Of a stretch of DNA of 64,000 nt, positions 33,183 through 46,673 are shown in pieces; position 1 is the stretch's first letter; each line of letters starts with the position of its first letter. The translations under genes were made by a program, and so were the position numbers. Source of the stretch: Sabellastarte sp. h YS-2021 (Eukaryota; Annelida; Polychaeta; Sabellida; Sabellidae); the NCBI GenBank assembly GCA_964017235.1, contig OZ024938.1:59635816-59699815 (forward strand). The letters are read 5' to 3'. The notes beneath the pieces are model-generated. The model was not told the origin of the DNA. It ran no database searches and saw only the letters and a list, made by a program, of their open reading frames with translations.

Positions 33183-33985
33183 GGGGGGAAACCATACATA
33201 AGGGAAAAAGAAGGAGGGCAACCAGTGAGGGGAAATTCCAAGGGGAGGGGGAGCAAATCATAATCAGTCTCATTTGATATAGTACCTCTGTTTTGCAACC
33301 AAAAAAACAAATTCTTTATTATTCAAATAAAACCAGATAATTTTATGATTTATATAAAGAAAAATATTTCTTTTTTATTTTCAATTGGTATTTCAAATAA
33401 CCAATGTAAAAAAAAAAATGAAAAAAATATCACAAGTTAAAATTATAGTCAAAATATAAGTAATCCAGTTAAAAATTATTAATTGGAATACTAGTACTAA
33501 GTTATGGAATAGATGTATATATATATATATATATATCTTGTTGAAACATACAATCTTAAACTGATTTGGTTCACAAATTAAATGAGACCCACCTTGTCAT
33601 CCCCCCAACAGAGTAGTCTAATCCCCTATGGCATTCTTCAGTTTGATAATTGACATGGGCTCAAAACTATCACTATACACATGTTTTTAATAGCCTGGTG
33701 GCTGAGAGTGCGTGAAAAGTTACCCAGGATAAAACTTTCATCTTCTGAAAGGAGGCATGCGCCCCCCACGCCCCCTCTAGACCTGCCTCTGATAACAATA
33801 AGCCTGGCTGGCGGAAGTCCCTCTCTCCCCCCACACACAAAATATGCCTCTGATGAATAAAAACAAGGCTGGCTGGCTAATGATGATAATGTACGTTGAT
33901 TTCCCCTCATGATTGATAATGATCCCCCCCTTGGAATTTCTTCCACTGGTTGCCCTCCCCCTTTTTTATGTATGGCTTTCCTCAC
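33183..33985. repeat. Large inverted repeat, arms about 80 bp
   Basis: The left arm at 33183-33270 (GGGGGGAAACCATACATAAG..., AGGGCAACCAGTGAGG) is the inverse of 33905-33985 (CTTGGAATTTCTTCCACTGG, TGGTTGCCCTCCC, TTATGTATGG). The spacer is about 630 bp and AT-rich. It may be a foldback element or two inverted copies of one repeat. Confidence 0.7.
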
Positions 33986-35004
33986 ATGATACATTGATTC
34001 CCCCCCTCTTTGCATTTCAGTTCACATTTCGTCCATTTATTTTGCCAAATGGCCTGGATATTACCATCAAATGTCAATTGGGTAAACTAAGATATTAATA
34101 ATAACAATTACAGGAAAAAATACACAGATATTTTATTTTTTATTTGTTAATATATATATATAATTTTTTTTTTAAATGATATGGTTATAGGTCTAAAACT
34201 GTTGATAATTTTTTCATTATATACAAAATTGCTATTTGTGTACAAAAAGAAACCAGACAAAAGAAACTCAACTAAAAGACATCTGACAAGAGTTTCAATA
34301 CTAGGACAAAAAGCAGTTTATTTATAAAAGAAACGTAATAATAACAAATTATATAAATATACGTACTAATTTAATAACCAGTGTCCTTCCAAAAACATTG
34401 ACACACTGTTACAAAAAAAGACGTATTGAACATATAAATCATGTGCTCCTGTGTACTGTTCAGTGTCATTTCATTAACAACTCTCATATTAAAGATATAT
34501 TTCACAATTTGATAGCCAAATCGATTTTTTATCCTATCACCCAAACTTTATGCCCAATTTCATTTCGTTTAGTTACTTTTCTCACTTTACTTTTGTCCGT
34601 TTCCCACAAAATGTCTGGGTAAGAATTGTCAGAAATATCCATACCCCCTCTGGCATCAGCGATAATCCATGCTCCCCCTTTCAGAAAATCCTGTATCTGC
34701 CTCTGGTTATGATCAAAGTTAAACTAAAATAACATTAAGACTTTTTTGAATGGAAAAGCATTGAGGTTATATGACAACAACTTTCTACCTAGGGTTATGA
34801 AAGAAAATTTTTATTATTCTTATCTTATTATCATCTAAAGATTGGTTTATCCGACTTAGGATCCTAAGTTGGACTATAGCCCATCTCAAGATGGGTTGAC
34901 TTCTAAGTTTGGTTCCAACATTAATATTAGCCATTTCCTCCCTGTAATGTAACAATGAAGAAAGGTTGCTGTATATATTTTTAAATTATACTTGGGAGTT
35001 CTTC

Positions 35005-35300
35005 TTTTCTTAAAAGTGTCCAATATCTTTCACTAACGGACAGTTATTCCACTCTGTTATTTTGACCATTTATATGTGCCTTTTTTGCACATTTTCAAAG
35101 ATAAGCTTTCACATTTATTTCAACTAAACTGATTATAAAACCCCCAAACATTAACACCAAAAATATAGGAAAGAAAAGTAAGGGTGTTAAACAACATCTT
35201 TAAAATAACAAATTAAGGGAGGGTGTAATCTAAATAGGTTAAATAGGCCTCATAAGTGTCCAATATTTGAAAATAATGGACTGCTGACTCGGTCCCTAAA
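35005..35300. repeat. Dispersed repeat R2, copy 2
   Basis: It has the blocks GTCCAATATCTTTCACTAACGG and GTGTTAAACAACATCTTTAAAA. GTCCAATA...GGAC also recurs inverted or direct at both ends of the copy, suggesting element termini. Confidence 0.7.
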
Positions 35301-35769
35301 GAAATACGACAGTAGTAAGTTGTCACCTATCAAGAGATATTCAGGGGGATCGTTTTGTAAATTGTATTTTCATTGCGGTCTTTTAATGGTCTAGTAAGAG
35401 AGTCAACACACAGTAGACTACTGAAGTATAAAAGTTGTGTCAATGGCATTCTCCGTTTATCATTATATTCAGGTTACTTTTTGGTATGATTCATACATTT
35501 ATGGCACACTAATTAAAGGTTGCTTTCTTTGGTCTCATGTTTACAAAGAAAGAGTACGGTTATGAAATAACTTGTAAGCCTTCAAACCACAATTAAGACT
35601 TAAGAGGATTTGCCTTGGCTCAAATAACACCCCTCCTCCTTGATGTCTAAAGTAAAAAGCTAAAAGATCATTTAAAATCACACACATTCTGTTAAATTCT
35701 GAGCTGATATTTTTGGAGATTTCATCCATCACGTTGCTGCAAAATCTGCTACCAAACTGTATGCCTAAT

Positions 35770-36044
35770 TTCTGTTATTGTCAGGTCATAAACCAATCAC
35801 AAACTAATCAGTATAGTAAAACAACAGGCACAATTGAGGTTTATAGCTTACTATAGCTTCTGAAGCCACTGATTGCCTGCACATGAATTTTTTCAAGTCA
35901 AAAGGTCCTAATTGAAGACCATAGCTTAAGTAACTCTGATCAGTTAGGTTCTGAAAAGGCCAAGCCTTTTTGAAACCAAGTAAGGTTTTGAGCGAATGAT
36001 TTTCTCGTTTCGAAACGGCCGAGGTTGTGAAATGGCCAGGAACA
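35770..36044. mobile_element. Half copy (D) of the second palindrome-array family
   Basis: The right end TGAAATGGCCAGGAACA and the 270 bp to its left align, in inverted orientation, with the left half of element E (46674-46965), including the CGTTTCGAAACG palindrome and a TCTGTTATTG...GTCATAA block. I cannot find the other end, so the copy is truncated. Confidence 0.7.
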
Positions 36045-39000
36045 CATCTAAGACCCTGTTGGTGTTCTTGATAAACATGAACTTACGAGAGACCTCAACA
36101 ATTAAATCCTGTTGGTTAGCTGTCAGAGATATCTCAGGGTCTAATCCCTTACACCTCAATATGAGCACACTTGTCAAAGGGCCGGAACAGGTGTCATTTG
36201 AACAGATGTAGATTGATCAATCATCAGTAAAGAAAAAAGGTTGATTACTATGAGACTCATTATCAACAATTGTCAAACGTCAAGAAAGTTGTGACAGTCT
36301 GTTAACAGGGTCCCAGAGATAATTCTTCCACCAGAGCAACTAGATAATACTCTTGCCAAACATTTTTGTTGATTACTAATCTGATAAAATCAGTAACATA
36401 TGCAGTGGCTCAAAAACGATCATCAATAATTTTCTAGCAAAATCCTGTTTGCCGCATCCAATCCATAGAGTGTGGTATCCTGTTATAAAACATTACCTTG
36501 TGATAGAGGTAATACAATATCAAAGCTGTAACGCAGCTGTGAATATAAAGATTTCTGGAGGATTTCACTGCCAAATAGTGGCAACCAACTGGCTTTTTTT
36601 GTTAATTCTTGAAGATAGCATCTGTAGAAAAATCACTTGGAAAATGCATGTCTGTGCCAAGGTTCAAGTCCCAACACTTCTCATATTATTTATGATTAAA
36701 ATCCTTTAAACATTCCTGGATCCAGACAGTGATTCAGATCATACACAAATTTCCCGAAAATTCCATCATACTCCATCCATAAAGTGTTTTGAGTTATTTG
36801 GCACACAGACAAACTGAGAGGGCAAACAAATATCACCAAAAAACCTTGCATGAAGGTAACTATGTCGATGGTTAAATTCGTTTGTTAAATTCTAAGAAAC
36901 AGATGATTTATTTAGCTGATGCATCACACAAAATTGTCGACAGTAAAAGCAAAACATCTCTCATTAGGCACATACAGAAAATATATATGAACTATGAAGA
37001 TTAACAAAAAACTCATACTCCACACAAGGGGGGGGGGGGGGGGTATATGTTATTTTTGTATGTAACGGTGCCTCCTTACCATGGATGTAACCTGCAAATA
37101 TGTTTTATATTATCACAAAAATGGTATTTTCACAGTACTTCTGCTCATTTTGTCAGATAAAAATACATGCAGAAATGGCTAAAAAATCGCAAGCTAAAGA
37201 TTATTTTCTATTCACTGGTACCCCTGCATCAATAACAATTTTTTTTATCCTGTGACAGCCATTCTCCCTTGAAATATAGATTTAATTAAGTCATAAATCA
37301 CACACAATTTTGGCAAATAAAAGTAAAGCATCCCTCAAAAGCATCACTTCATGCCTTCTTGACATATTTTTACTCCCCCCCCCCCCCCCAACTTAATTGC
37401 TCGGATAATTGATAGGCCATTTCCTGTTAACAATACTTTACTAAGTTCTCAATTCTGATGTAAAATGTGTTTGAAATTTGTTATCTCTCTTCACTGTCAG
37501 TATCTTTTGTTCTTCCGCTCATTTCTCCTCTGTTGTAGGGTCATAACACATAAAAATATTAAGACTTTAAAAGGGAGATTTTGGAGGGAGGGTAAAAATG
37601 ATATTTCCCTACAATGTCTGAATTCACAATGAAGGCAAAGCAACTGTGTATGGCTGTTGCTGCTACGTCACAACTTCTCAGTTGAAGCCTGGTCCTGTTT
37701 CATTGTGTAAATAAGTTAACATGCTAATTCAAGACATATGTGCAAGGTCATGCATGTGGCCAGTTTTAAGTCCTATGTAAACACAGCCAGGCCTGGCAGT
37801 GAGTGATTTTAATTCAAGTTTCCCGCCAGTAAACCATTCTCAAGGCTGCTTTTGCCTTATAGCTTCAGTTTTGAATTGGTTCCTGGGAAGTAAACAAGAC
37901 TTTCACCCACCCTCCTCACTGTAGCACATGCTTGCTCCACCTATACCTTCTCACAGGTTATGGTATTTCATTCCACGCACTACACTGCCAAACCAGTTAT
38001 GTGTTATTCTTCTCAAGCTTCAGTGTATTATGTCTCAACATATGAATAGTGTTCTGTGTTTTGGGCGTTTTTTTTCTAATTGTCAAGTACATTTTAACAA
38101 CTAACTTTTAGTATCTTAACCATGTCTTAGTATTTATTGTATTTTATTGTGTATCTCAATAAAGGCTCATTTGCCCATTTTCTGTAGCCATTTCATCCAT
38201 GTGTTACCCATACATCAACTATACTAAACCTGAGTCCTTTACTTATACTCTTGTTAGCCTTGCTGTAACTATCAATCCATCCCCTGTGATCTAAGACCTA
38301 AGTAAATCTTCCTAAATCCTCTGGACCTGGGTTCGACTGAACACTGAGAGGGTTGAGAAATATGATCGGACAAGAATTATGGGGGGACTTACTGAAGGAG
38401 AGTAAGAAAGGGGAGAGTTCATTACACGGGGCAGTCCAAACTGACTGACACGCAATCATAAGGAGTGATTGCACTAATTTTTTTCATCCCTTTATTCTTT
38501 TAATAGTATATACATGAATGTGGTTGTTTTACAACATTGCCAATTCACATAACAATGTCAACTAAATGACTAAATATCTTTCTAACTTGTACACTTGACT
38601 ATTAATACATTAATTTAAATTTCAGTAAAAACGTCACTCCACAAAGACCATATCCTATCAAAAGTATCAAATCCATAATTAATATAAGAAGCCATTACTT
38701 GTTCAATGTACTTTGGTTTGAATAACTTCTGTAGTTGTGATAAATTGTGAGTTGACCTCTTGTTCTTACTTTTGACTGTGGCATGTGTCCCTTAAGGTCA
38801 CAGGAAAAGAATTTTTTTTTGCTTTGGTGTTTTGGTAGGGAGGTAACATATCCCAAACATCTATTTAAAAGTAATAAAACACACCACAAACAATCACAGC
38901 AGTAAATGTTTAGTTGAACAAGCACATGTGCGTCTCAAGGCCAATCCAGGCCAAAGTCTCTCCGAGTGTCTGCACTTTGAGTGACGTCAGAGCTACTAAA

Positions 39001-40907
39001 CAGACTTATCTCCACTCCATGCTTTACTATGTGTTTTTATAGAGAATCACCCAAAGCTTGTCCCACACATATAACACTTTCAACTGAATTGACATTTTTA
39101 ATCTACGTTACTGTAAAAATAGGCAAATATCATAATCACTAATTATATTTGCAAATGTAAAATGATTTACTTTTTGAAAATGCTATAATAGAAATAATGA
39201 AATAAGTCCTAATTGTCATTCTGGTACTTTTGACTGGGATCCTTTTGACTTTGTTTTAATTTTGCTTTGTATTGCATGTTCTAGTATAGTTTCTTTTGTG
39301 ATGACCTGTGTTTCATACTGCTGACTCTATTCATAGTTTAAGGTGAGAGTACTGCTGGATGGTTTTCCAGCATTATCTGAGATTTAATCTAAAACACACT
39401 CAAAAACATTAGGTATATCTCCTTGGACCCATCATTTATATCATAGTTTGAGGAGTTTGTTGTCATACTTTAACTTGTGAGATTTTGTTTGTAGAAGAAA
39501 TAAGTTATTTCTAAATTTGATGAATAATCATGGCATATGGATAAAATACTAACTCTAACATAAACAGTGAATGTACAGGTTAATTTGGAATATAAAACAG
39601 AACCATATTTACATGAGCCATTGAAAAGTAAAGTTCTAGTGAAAGCTAAAGTGTTTTAATCAATGATAATACAGGAAGGTGGTTAGTGGTTCACTTGTTA
39701 TATATATTTAAAGTATAGCTTATATCTTTTGAAAATTTTTAAAACATTTATAATTACTATAATTTACCTCAAAATGACATTTTTTTGAACATACATCTCA
39801 GTTAATATACTCTCAGTAAGTGCTTATGTGAAATGTCTTTTAACTAATACAGATGGGGTGTCTACCTATGGATATGGCTATTTTCATGTAAAACAGAGCT
39901 AGCTTCTTATCTCTCCAGCTCTTTCTAAAGTGGCACTGTGAAATCATCCTCTAGACATCAATAATTAGAGGCTGTGAGTTATCTAAATCTTTAAAATCTT
40001 TACCACCACTTCTTTGTGCTAGTTTGATATAAAATTACATGTAGTTCAACAGTTTTGTGTGTACTTATATCCCATTATTAGTCTTCAAAATAATCATATT
40101 TGAATTTACCACTTGATCAGTGATAGTTAATTATAAGCTCAAAAACTTCCTATATATACTTCCCACACACTACTTATAATTGATAAAAATATATAATAAT
40201 ACAAAATCCTTTGTAAAAGAAAAAATCCTTCCACAAGCCTTGTTACAACCCCAAGCAAAACACATAACCATTCTGCCAGATTATCATTTGTAAAACTATA
40301 AAGCTGATACTATAATATATTGTGTGATTAAATTCTAATTATGACAATGACTACAACACTTTACTGTTGTAGATTTTCAATTTTATAAACAACAGCACAT
40401 GTATGAAAGTTGTCTCAGCTAATACAAACTGTGTACATTTGGAGGGAAACGTTTAGTAGCTATTACGTGGCACTGAAATGCCTCACGGAAACCACCAAGT
40501 GCAGAGGTTTGTTTACTTATTAATTGAAGAGAACTGGAAAGAGAGAAAAAGCCACACACAGCAGTGTTCTACACTTAAATAGGCTTGTGATAGGTTTTAA
40601 TGTTTATGCTTCTGTGTACTGAAGAATATAAGTAAACTTTACTTTTCTTTTCCTGTGACCTGAAGTACCGGTTTTTTTTTCAAAATTATTACCGTTAACA
40701 TAATATCCTCATTAAATTCACCCAACCTCTGCCTCAGTATTATTGTTGAAAAGCACACATAACCTTTTCGTCTTTTACTCCCCTTTTAACATTATTACTC
40801 AATAATTACACATCCAAACTACCCATTTTATCCCTTGATCCCCTTTTATCGCTCACATTCCCCGTTATTGGGACCATCACTTTTACAATATAGAATATAA
40901 TACAATA
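36045..40907. other. 4.9 kb without recognisable genes
   Basis: Only short ORFs, a G run at about 37028-37043 and a C run at about 37376-37390. No splice-linked exons were found by eye. Confidence 0.5.
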
Positions 40908-41683
40908 TAATCAGAGTGGTGTTTGACTCCAACTTCAATTTCTCAAACCACGTGTCACAGGTCATAAAGTCCACTAGAGTTCATGCTAGAGACCTCTACA
41001 GAATTTGTCCCCTTTTAGACCTTAATACATCAGTTCTGTTAGTGAATGCTTTGGTGAGCAGCAGATTGGATTATTGCAATTCACTGTTCTCGCTCACTGA
41101 TTTTGAGTAAAGGAGATTGCAGCTAGTCCAAAACTCACTCTGCATGGTTGTCATCCATTCCTCTAAATTCTCTCACATTACCCCTCAACTAAGAAAAACT
41201 TCATTGGCTCCCAGTCAGGTACAGGGTACAATTTAAAATTGGCCTCATTACATACAAAATTCTCAACCAAGGTCAGCCAGTTTACCTAAGAGAATTAATC
41301 AACCCCTACACCTCTTCCAGAAATACAAGGCGAAGCACCCCCAAACTCAAGTCCCTTCAAACCCCCACTTTCGACCGTAAAGTTCACAATCAATCAAACA
41401 CTTCTCTAATTCCTTCAGTCACTACGCCCCAGTGCTTTGGAAGTGTTTCCCCTTTCATGTAAGAAACAGTCCCTCTGTTGCACCTTTCAGGAAACACCTC
41501 AAAACCCACCTCTTCAATTCTAGTTTCCCAACTTAGTCTTCTTTTCTCCTGGTCACACTCTGGATTACTGACAGTAAACACCCCTTGACTCTCCCAATGA
41601 TAATGATTTTGTTTAATTAGTGCATTGTGGGGAAGATATTGCACCTGCAAAGCAGTAGATTAGATTAGATTAGATTGAACAGA
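40908..41683 (+). mobile_element. CR1/L2-like LINE 3' fragment
   Basis: It starts VFDSNFNFSNHVSQVIKSTRVHARDLYRI and SSRLDYCNSLF, then continues through frameshifts to LHWLPVRYRVQFKI, ITYKIL and the FRKHLKTHLF ending. The tail is (ATTAG)n at 41659-41675. It is the same family as the minus-strand copy at 62386-64000. Confidence 0.85.
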
Positions 41684-42824
41684 GGGATGACAAATGGATC
41701 AATGAATGCCATTATACAGAACAGGAGATGAAGGTAAGAAAGACTAGAAAGCACTCATAGAGCATATTTTTGATGAAATAACATGAATGAGGTGTAGAAA
41801 AAAGTGCAAATAACATACATATGTTACATTAATTCAATATTAGCAAGAAACGAAGTTGAAATTCCACTAAAAATGTTATGCTTATGAAAGGCTATAAAAC
41901 AAATTAATGTTTGTTCCTCTAGCTCGTCGAAAAATTCATGTAAATAGACCAGGAAAATAGGAATATGAAAAAAGGGTGTGCTTATAAATGCTTCCCAAAA
42001 GATGTCCAATTCATCAAACTATTCTGTACACCAAGTTCCTATTTCCAAATGGTTGGTATCACAATTGCATGTGCATGTGTTTTTTCTTTCCCTTCCCATC
42101 CTTCCCCTTACAAACAAACCTCTTTTTTCACAAACACATTAATTTGCATGCAGATGTCTAAGCCAACAGCATGACAGCTGGTAAGAGAAATGGGCTCCTG
42201 ATCATATGATTAGTGGGTTTCAAAGTAACAGAAGGGTTGTAGAAAACCTAATCAAATCAAACTAAAAATATCTTATCACAAACATTTACTAAGATTATCA
42301 CTGACTTCAAAACACCCTCTTTGATGCAATTATACAACTAAATATATAACATTATCTAATTTGATATCTCAATCCATGATAAATATCAGAATCAGAGACC
42401 ACAGAGTCATGCATGGAAAAACAATTTATATTTCTTCTCAGCTTAGCTGAGGTTGAAATATATAAATGGTCACATAAGAATAAAAAATATAACAAGCTTA
42501 ATGAGGCATGAAACATTTTTAAAATCTACCAAATCAGGTTGTAGCTGATGTATAAGCCAGTAGCCCCAGGCGTACCATATTGTTAGTAGAATCATTAATG
42601 AGATATGCAATACCCTCTCACCTAATAAATATAGCATATAACGACAACATTTATTTCCCCCAATTTGAAACATTCGCTCAAAGGGATTTTGTTTCAATCG
42701 AAAGCATACACACATGAGGATGGAGTTTGGGTTCACTTATCAATATCTGACTCGGTATAGGACACATACAATCTCAAGAAAACAGTGTTGAATTACTCAC
42801 CATTATTTACTTTCTTTTATCCCC
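41684..42824. other. No recognisable gene or element
   Basis: AT-rich intergenic sequence. Confidence 0.5.
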
Positions 42825-43330
42825 CTGTGGGTCCGGGGAAGTGGAATAGGGGCAACGTGTCCTTCTCCGTGTTGTAAGAGGCGACTAAATGGCGATGTGA
42901 ATGTCACAGTTCAATTCTAACCTTGACTTGATTTTATTGATGTTTTGTTTTATTTTACTTTTTTGAGATTTATATTCTATTTATGGTTTTGTAACCATTT
43001 TATTATTCCTGTACCGTTTGTTGTATATTTAGGTCATTTTTAATCTGTATATCTAGTCATGAGTTTTTTTGTACATTTGATCATGTTATTCTTATTGTTT
43101 AGTTAAAGTATTGCTTGTCTGTATTTATCCTTTCTCTAGTCCTTTCTCTATTCAAATATTGCTTGCTTAATGTCTTTTTGTTTTCTTTACTATGTGTATC
43201 TAGTCAGATGTTTCATTTGTATATTTTTTCATGTAGTATATAGTGTTTAGTCAATGTACATGTATTTATTAATTTTAATGGTGCTGCATAACACCAAGCT
43301 GTTCTAGCACTTTAAATTTCAACTTTACTT
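42825..43330 (+). repeat. Possible retroposon with conserved GTAAGAGGCGACTAAA block
   Basis: CCCCTGTGGGTCCGGGGAAG ... TTGTAAGAGGCGACTAAATGG is followed by a T/A-rich stretch and CACTTTAAATTTCAACTTTAC. From memory, similar blocks recur in invertebrate genomes; this is not checked. Confidence 0.35.
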
Positions 43331-43437
43331 TACTTTCTTTTACAGGTAAGCCCCATATGCTCTGACCTAACAAATGGATTTTTAGCCAACACAAATAAGG
43401 CGTTTCATCTTCATTTCGGCTAGACAGAAAGCTATTT

Positions 43438-44265
43438 AGGGTTCACAGTCTAACCTTGTAATTCCCTGATATCTTTCCCTCTCGAATTGATTTTGGTGCA
43501 TGTTAACACATTGTGGATTATAATATATGAGTTGTTCATGATGTTAATTGTCATAAATTTATGATATTAATTATGACGTTAACCAGGGATTTCAACACAG
43601 AGTTATGGTTAATTGTGCAAATTGTCATCTATGCGCCAGTATGCCCAGTTCATACACGGAGGTAGTGACTTACTGTTTCAGTTGCTTTATATACACTAAT
43701 GAGTGTTATTGATGTCTAATTATATGTGTGTGTGATTGTTGTAATTACCTTCTCCAAGTAGAATGTGTTTTTGCCTGAGTTGCTTTGCCTGGCTGTTTCC
43801 AAAAGAACTCGAAAAGTTATGGACAGATTTTGATGAAATTTTATGGACATGTTGACAGTGGCAAAAAGGAACAGATAATTCAATTTTGTTGGTGATTCGG
43901 ATCACCCTCTGAATCTGGGCATTTTAAGGGTTCTTTTATCATTGGGAAATCTATAATATTTATCTACAATATCCTAAGTTTGATTCAGATCCTAGATAAA
44001 TTAAAACAACTATGATCCATAATAGAAAAAAAACTAGAGGCAGAAATGACCTTCTTGGGAGAGAAATGCGCTATCTGAGTGCCTAAAATGTACATGTGGA
44101 TGCTTTGAAGTTTTAGGGTTTTTTAAAATTTACTTAACGTGTCTTTTACGAAGGTAAGTATCCACAATTTACCAATAATAAAGTTCCCCAAATAAAATAG
44201 TTTCACTCCTGCCTATCTGGCTCAATACACTTGACCTACTGATGCCCTTTGATTACTTGCCTTCT
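43438..44265. repeat. Dispersed repeat R3, copy 1
   Basis: It aligns with 61447-61900 through GGGTTCACA, TTGTAATTCCCTG, GAATTGATTTTGGTGCATGTTA, GTTGCTTTATATACACTAATGAG and the 3' part CACTTGACCT. An internal 43805-43915 stretch (AGTTATGGACAGATTTTGATG, GGTGATTCGGATCACC) resembles a motif widespread in animal repeats. Confidence 0.7.
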
Positions 44266-45256
44266 GAAAGTGAGGAAATGTCGAAAGAATAGAATGAAGA
44301 AGAAATTACAAAACTGCTAAAATATATCTGAGAGATAACAAAAATCAAAGCAAATAAACCCAATCCACTCCGATTATTACAGTTCGAGCACTCCAGTGTT
44401 CTCAAAAACACATCAGAAGGGTCAGAGCAGTTTGGTTCAGATTCCCCCTATTCCTCTGTCAAATGTTATTCTAACTGAAAAAATGGGTTTGTTTGCCTTT
44501 TGTACCTAGCAGTCATAAATACGCCAAAATTGACATTTAAACAGGCTTTTTTGTGGTCTGAAACGAAAAGTTTGCTCCCCTCCCTAGTTCCCATTTTTCC
44601 ACAGTCTGTTGAATTATATTGATTTGTGTGTGTATGACAGGAGACATTATTTATGACAAATACACTATTATTGACATGTTCTGCAATTCAGACGGGGATA
44701 TTTGGCAGGCGACATTATGGGTAAAATATGTATAATTGTGCCAAGTTTGCCAGGCCGTAGGGGTGACCAGTACCAGGGTGGCACTAATCCAATGTCCAGT
44801 CTCCCTTAAAAGATTACTTCCACTTCATTAATTTATTCATCTCCAGATGGTTCTTTACAACTTCTCCTTTTCAAAACTGTCGTCTAACCGTAATACGACA
44901 CTTGCCCCGTCGGTAACAGCCACTGGGTTAAAGACTGGCCCTCTTATATAGATGAAAAGGCAGCACATTATACTTTTTTATGTTCAAAGATATTTGGTGA
45001 TTTTCATAAATTAACAGAGAGAGGGGGACAAGGTGGGATTATTATCCTGATATGCTGGTGAGCTGCCAGAAAAGTGCAGAAGATAAACATAAGAAGCAGG
45101 CTGGGTAATAATTATGCCGATTAGGGGAGAGTGGAGCGGGGGGGGGGGGGGGGGGGGTGCAAAAGGTTATGCACATTAGATGTTCATGAGCTGCATAAAC
45201 GAGTTTGGGAGGGAGAATGAAGATAATTGTTATGCACAGAGCTCATCACACTGCCT
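44266..45256. other. BEL insertion flank, no gene seen
   Basis: It contains a run of about 20 G at 45138-45157, then the flank of the BEL LTR. Confidence 0.5.
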
Positions 45257-45570
45257 TGTTATTAGTTCTTAGTCTTAAAGAGCCTGTAGCACCAATTTTG
45301 GCATATCCCTTTTTTTGTTTTTCTATAAAATACATTCCCACAGAAATCCATTTACACTAATAGCAGTTACAACAAGCCAATGTTTATGTCACTATTTCAC
45401 TTTTATCACACAAATTTCTGTCCCTCTTGGAAGGAGAAAAACTCAAGGCCAAAAGTCCAAAGTTTGTGTGTACTACGTAATACGATGGCAAGAGATTTCC
45501 ACTTGCATAAAAAACACACTGTAACTGTACAGTTTTCTTATACTTATTTGCTGGTGTGTAAAATTTAATT

Positions 45571-46564
45571 ATGTCTTCTTCTGATGATGATGATACCTTT
45601 ATACATTTATCATGCACAAATTCAGATGTAGGTATCAGTGAAAATGAATCAGATTGTAGTGATAACAATAGTGACAAGGCAATAAACATTGTACCTTATA
45701 ACTTTGAACCATATCTGTCTGATGATGATGCAAGAAATGTTGAAAGTGAAGAATTGGATAGAAATGACAGTGGTGGTGTTGTTAGTGATATTCAGAGATT
45801 ACAAAACACTGAATGGTAAGCAAACCTTTTTCAAAAGTTAAGAGTATTTTTACTTTATTAATAAATCATACAATTTCAAAAACAACATCATACATGTGGG
45901 CTAATAATGTCACCCCTTATATGTTTGTAACATTACTTTCTTCACACTCAAAACCATTTCTTTCCTGAATGTGTAACACAATGATATTTACTTTAGTATT
46001 ATCAGGACTTTTGTATAGAAATATTCAAAAAAAAATAAATAAATAAAATGAATTTAAGTTTGTTTACAACCTCCATCATATAAAGTTTGAGAACTGACCA
46101 TTTATAATGTCTGGTAAAGGGTGACCAATTGAAGAAGGAAGCTACAAAATGACTTAAAGGTAGAAATTTCTTATTGTAGGTGTAAATGCTTCAACTGTGT
46201 CGCACTTCCTTTAGTAGAAGAATGTGTTTGTTGCTGTGAAATAGATCAAGTGTCAGATAAAAAGGGTGACTATCCATGCATCATTGGTCACCCAGGATTC
46301 ACTACAGTTTGCCTTGATCCATGGGTATTACAAACTGCCTATTATGCATACAAACAGCAGTATGGTCAGAATAAAGATCAACCTCTCAATCAGAGATATC
46401 GCTATATTGCTTATAGACAATTAGCAAGATGGTGTTGGGGATTCTTGGACAAAGAAATAAGAGTGGCACTTCCATCTTGTGCTGTGAACAGAATAAGGGA
46501 AGAATTTCCTTCACCTGATTATGAAGGCTTTAAACCATATCCACAGTTACCAGATTTAAACTAG
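45571..46564 (+). CDS. P2X7 C-terminal (ballast)-domain-like protein, two exons, 209 aa
   Basis: Exon 1 is 45571-45815 and exon 2 is 46180-46564. The intron uses donor TG/GTAAGC and acceptor TTATTGTAG; the join restores one Trp codon and a 630-nt frame. The N-terminus is acidic and Ser/Asp-rich (residues 1-75). Joining gives LQNTEWCKCFNC, then ECVCCCEI, CIIGHPGFTTVCLDPWVL, a helical YRYIAYRQLARWCWGF, and a C-terminal VALPSCAVNRIREEFPS. This matches the zinc-binding cysteine domain at the C-terminus of vertebrate P2X7 receptors and of many invertebrate 'P2X7-like' proteins; no channel part is present. It lies inside the Kolobok TIRs, convergent with the transposase, so I take it as transposon-borne. 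Its role there is unknown. Confidence 0.88.
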
Positions 46565-46673
46565 AAGACTAAAACACATTTGTACTGTATATATGTGGAA
46601 ATCTGTGACTTCATAATACACGTGAATAGCATTACCATATTTGTATAACATTGACTTTTGATTTTGCTATGAA

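Noticed and set aside
37020..37395. Long G and C runs (also at 11031, 17628, 21138 and 45138) as quadruplex regulators
   Set aside because: These are homopolymer runs common in this DNA; I see no gene or conserved context for them.
38305..38345. GGGTTCGACTG as a B box of a further SINE
   Set aside because: No A box at the right distance and no body shared with the SINE families.
45315..45689. ORFs on both strands at the left of the Kolobok
   Set aside because: They overlap the TIR side and the 5' region of the P2X7-like gene and have no motifs.
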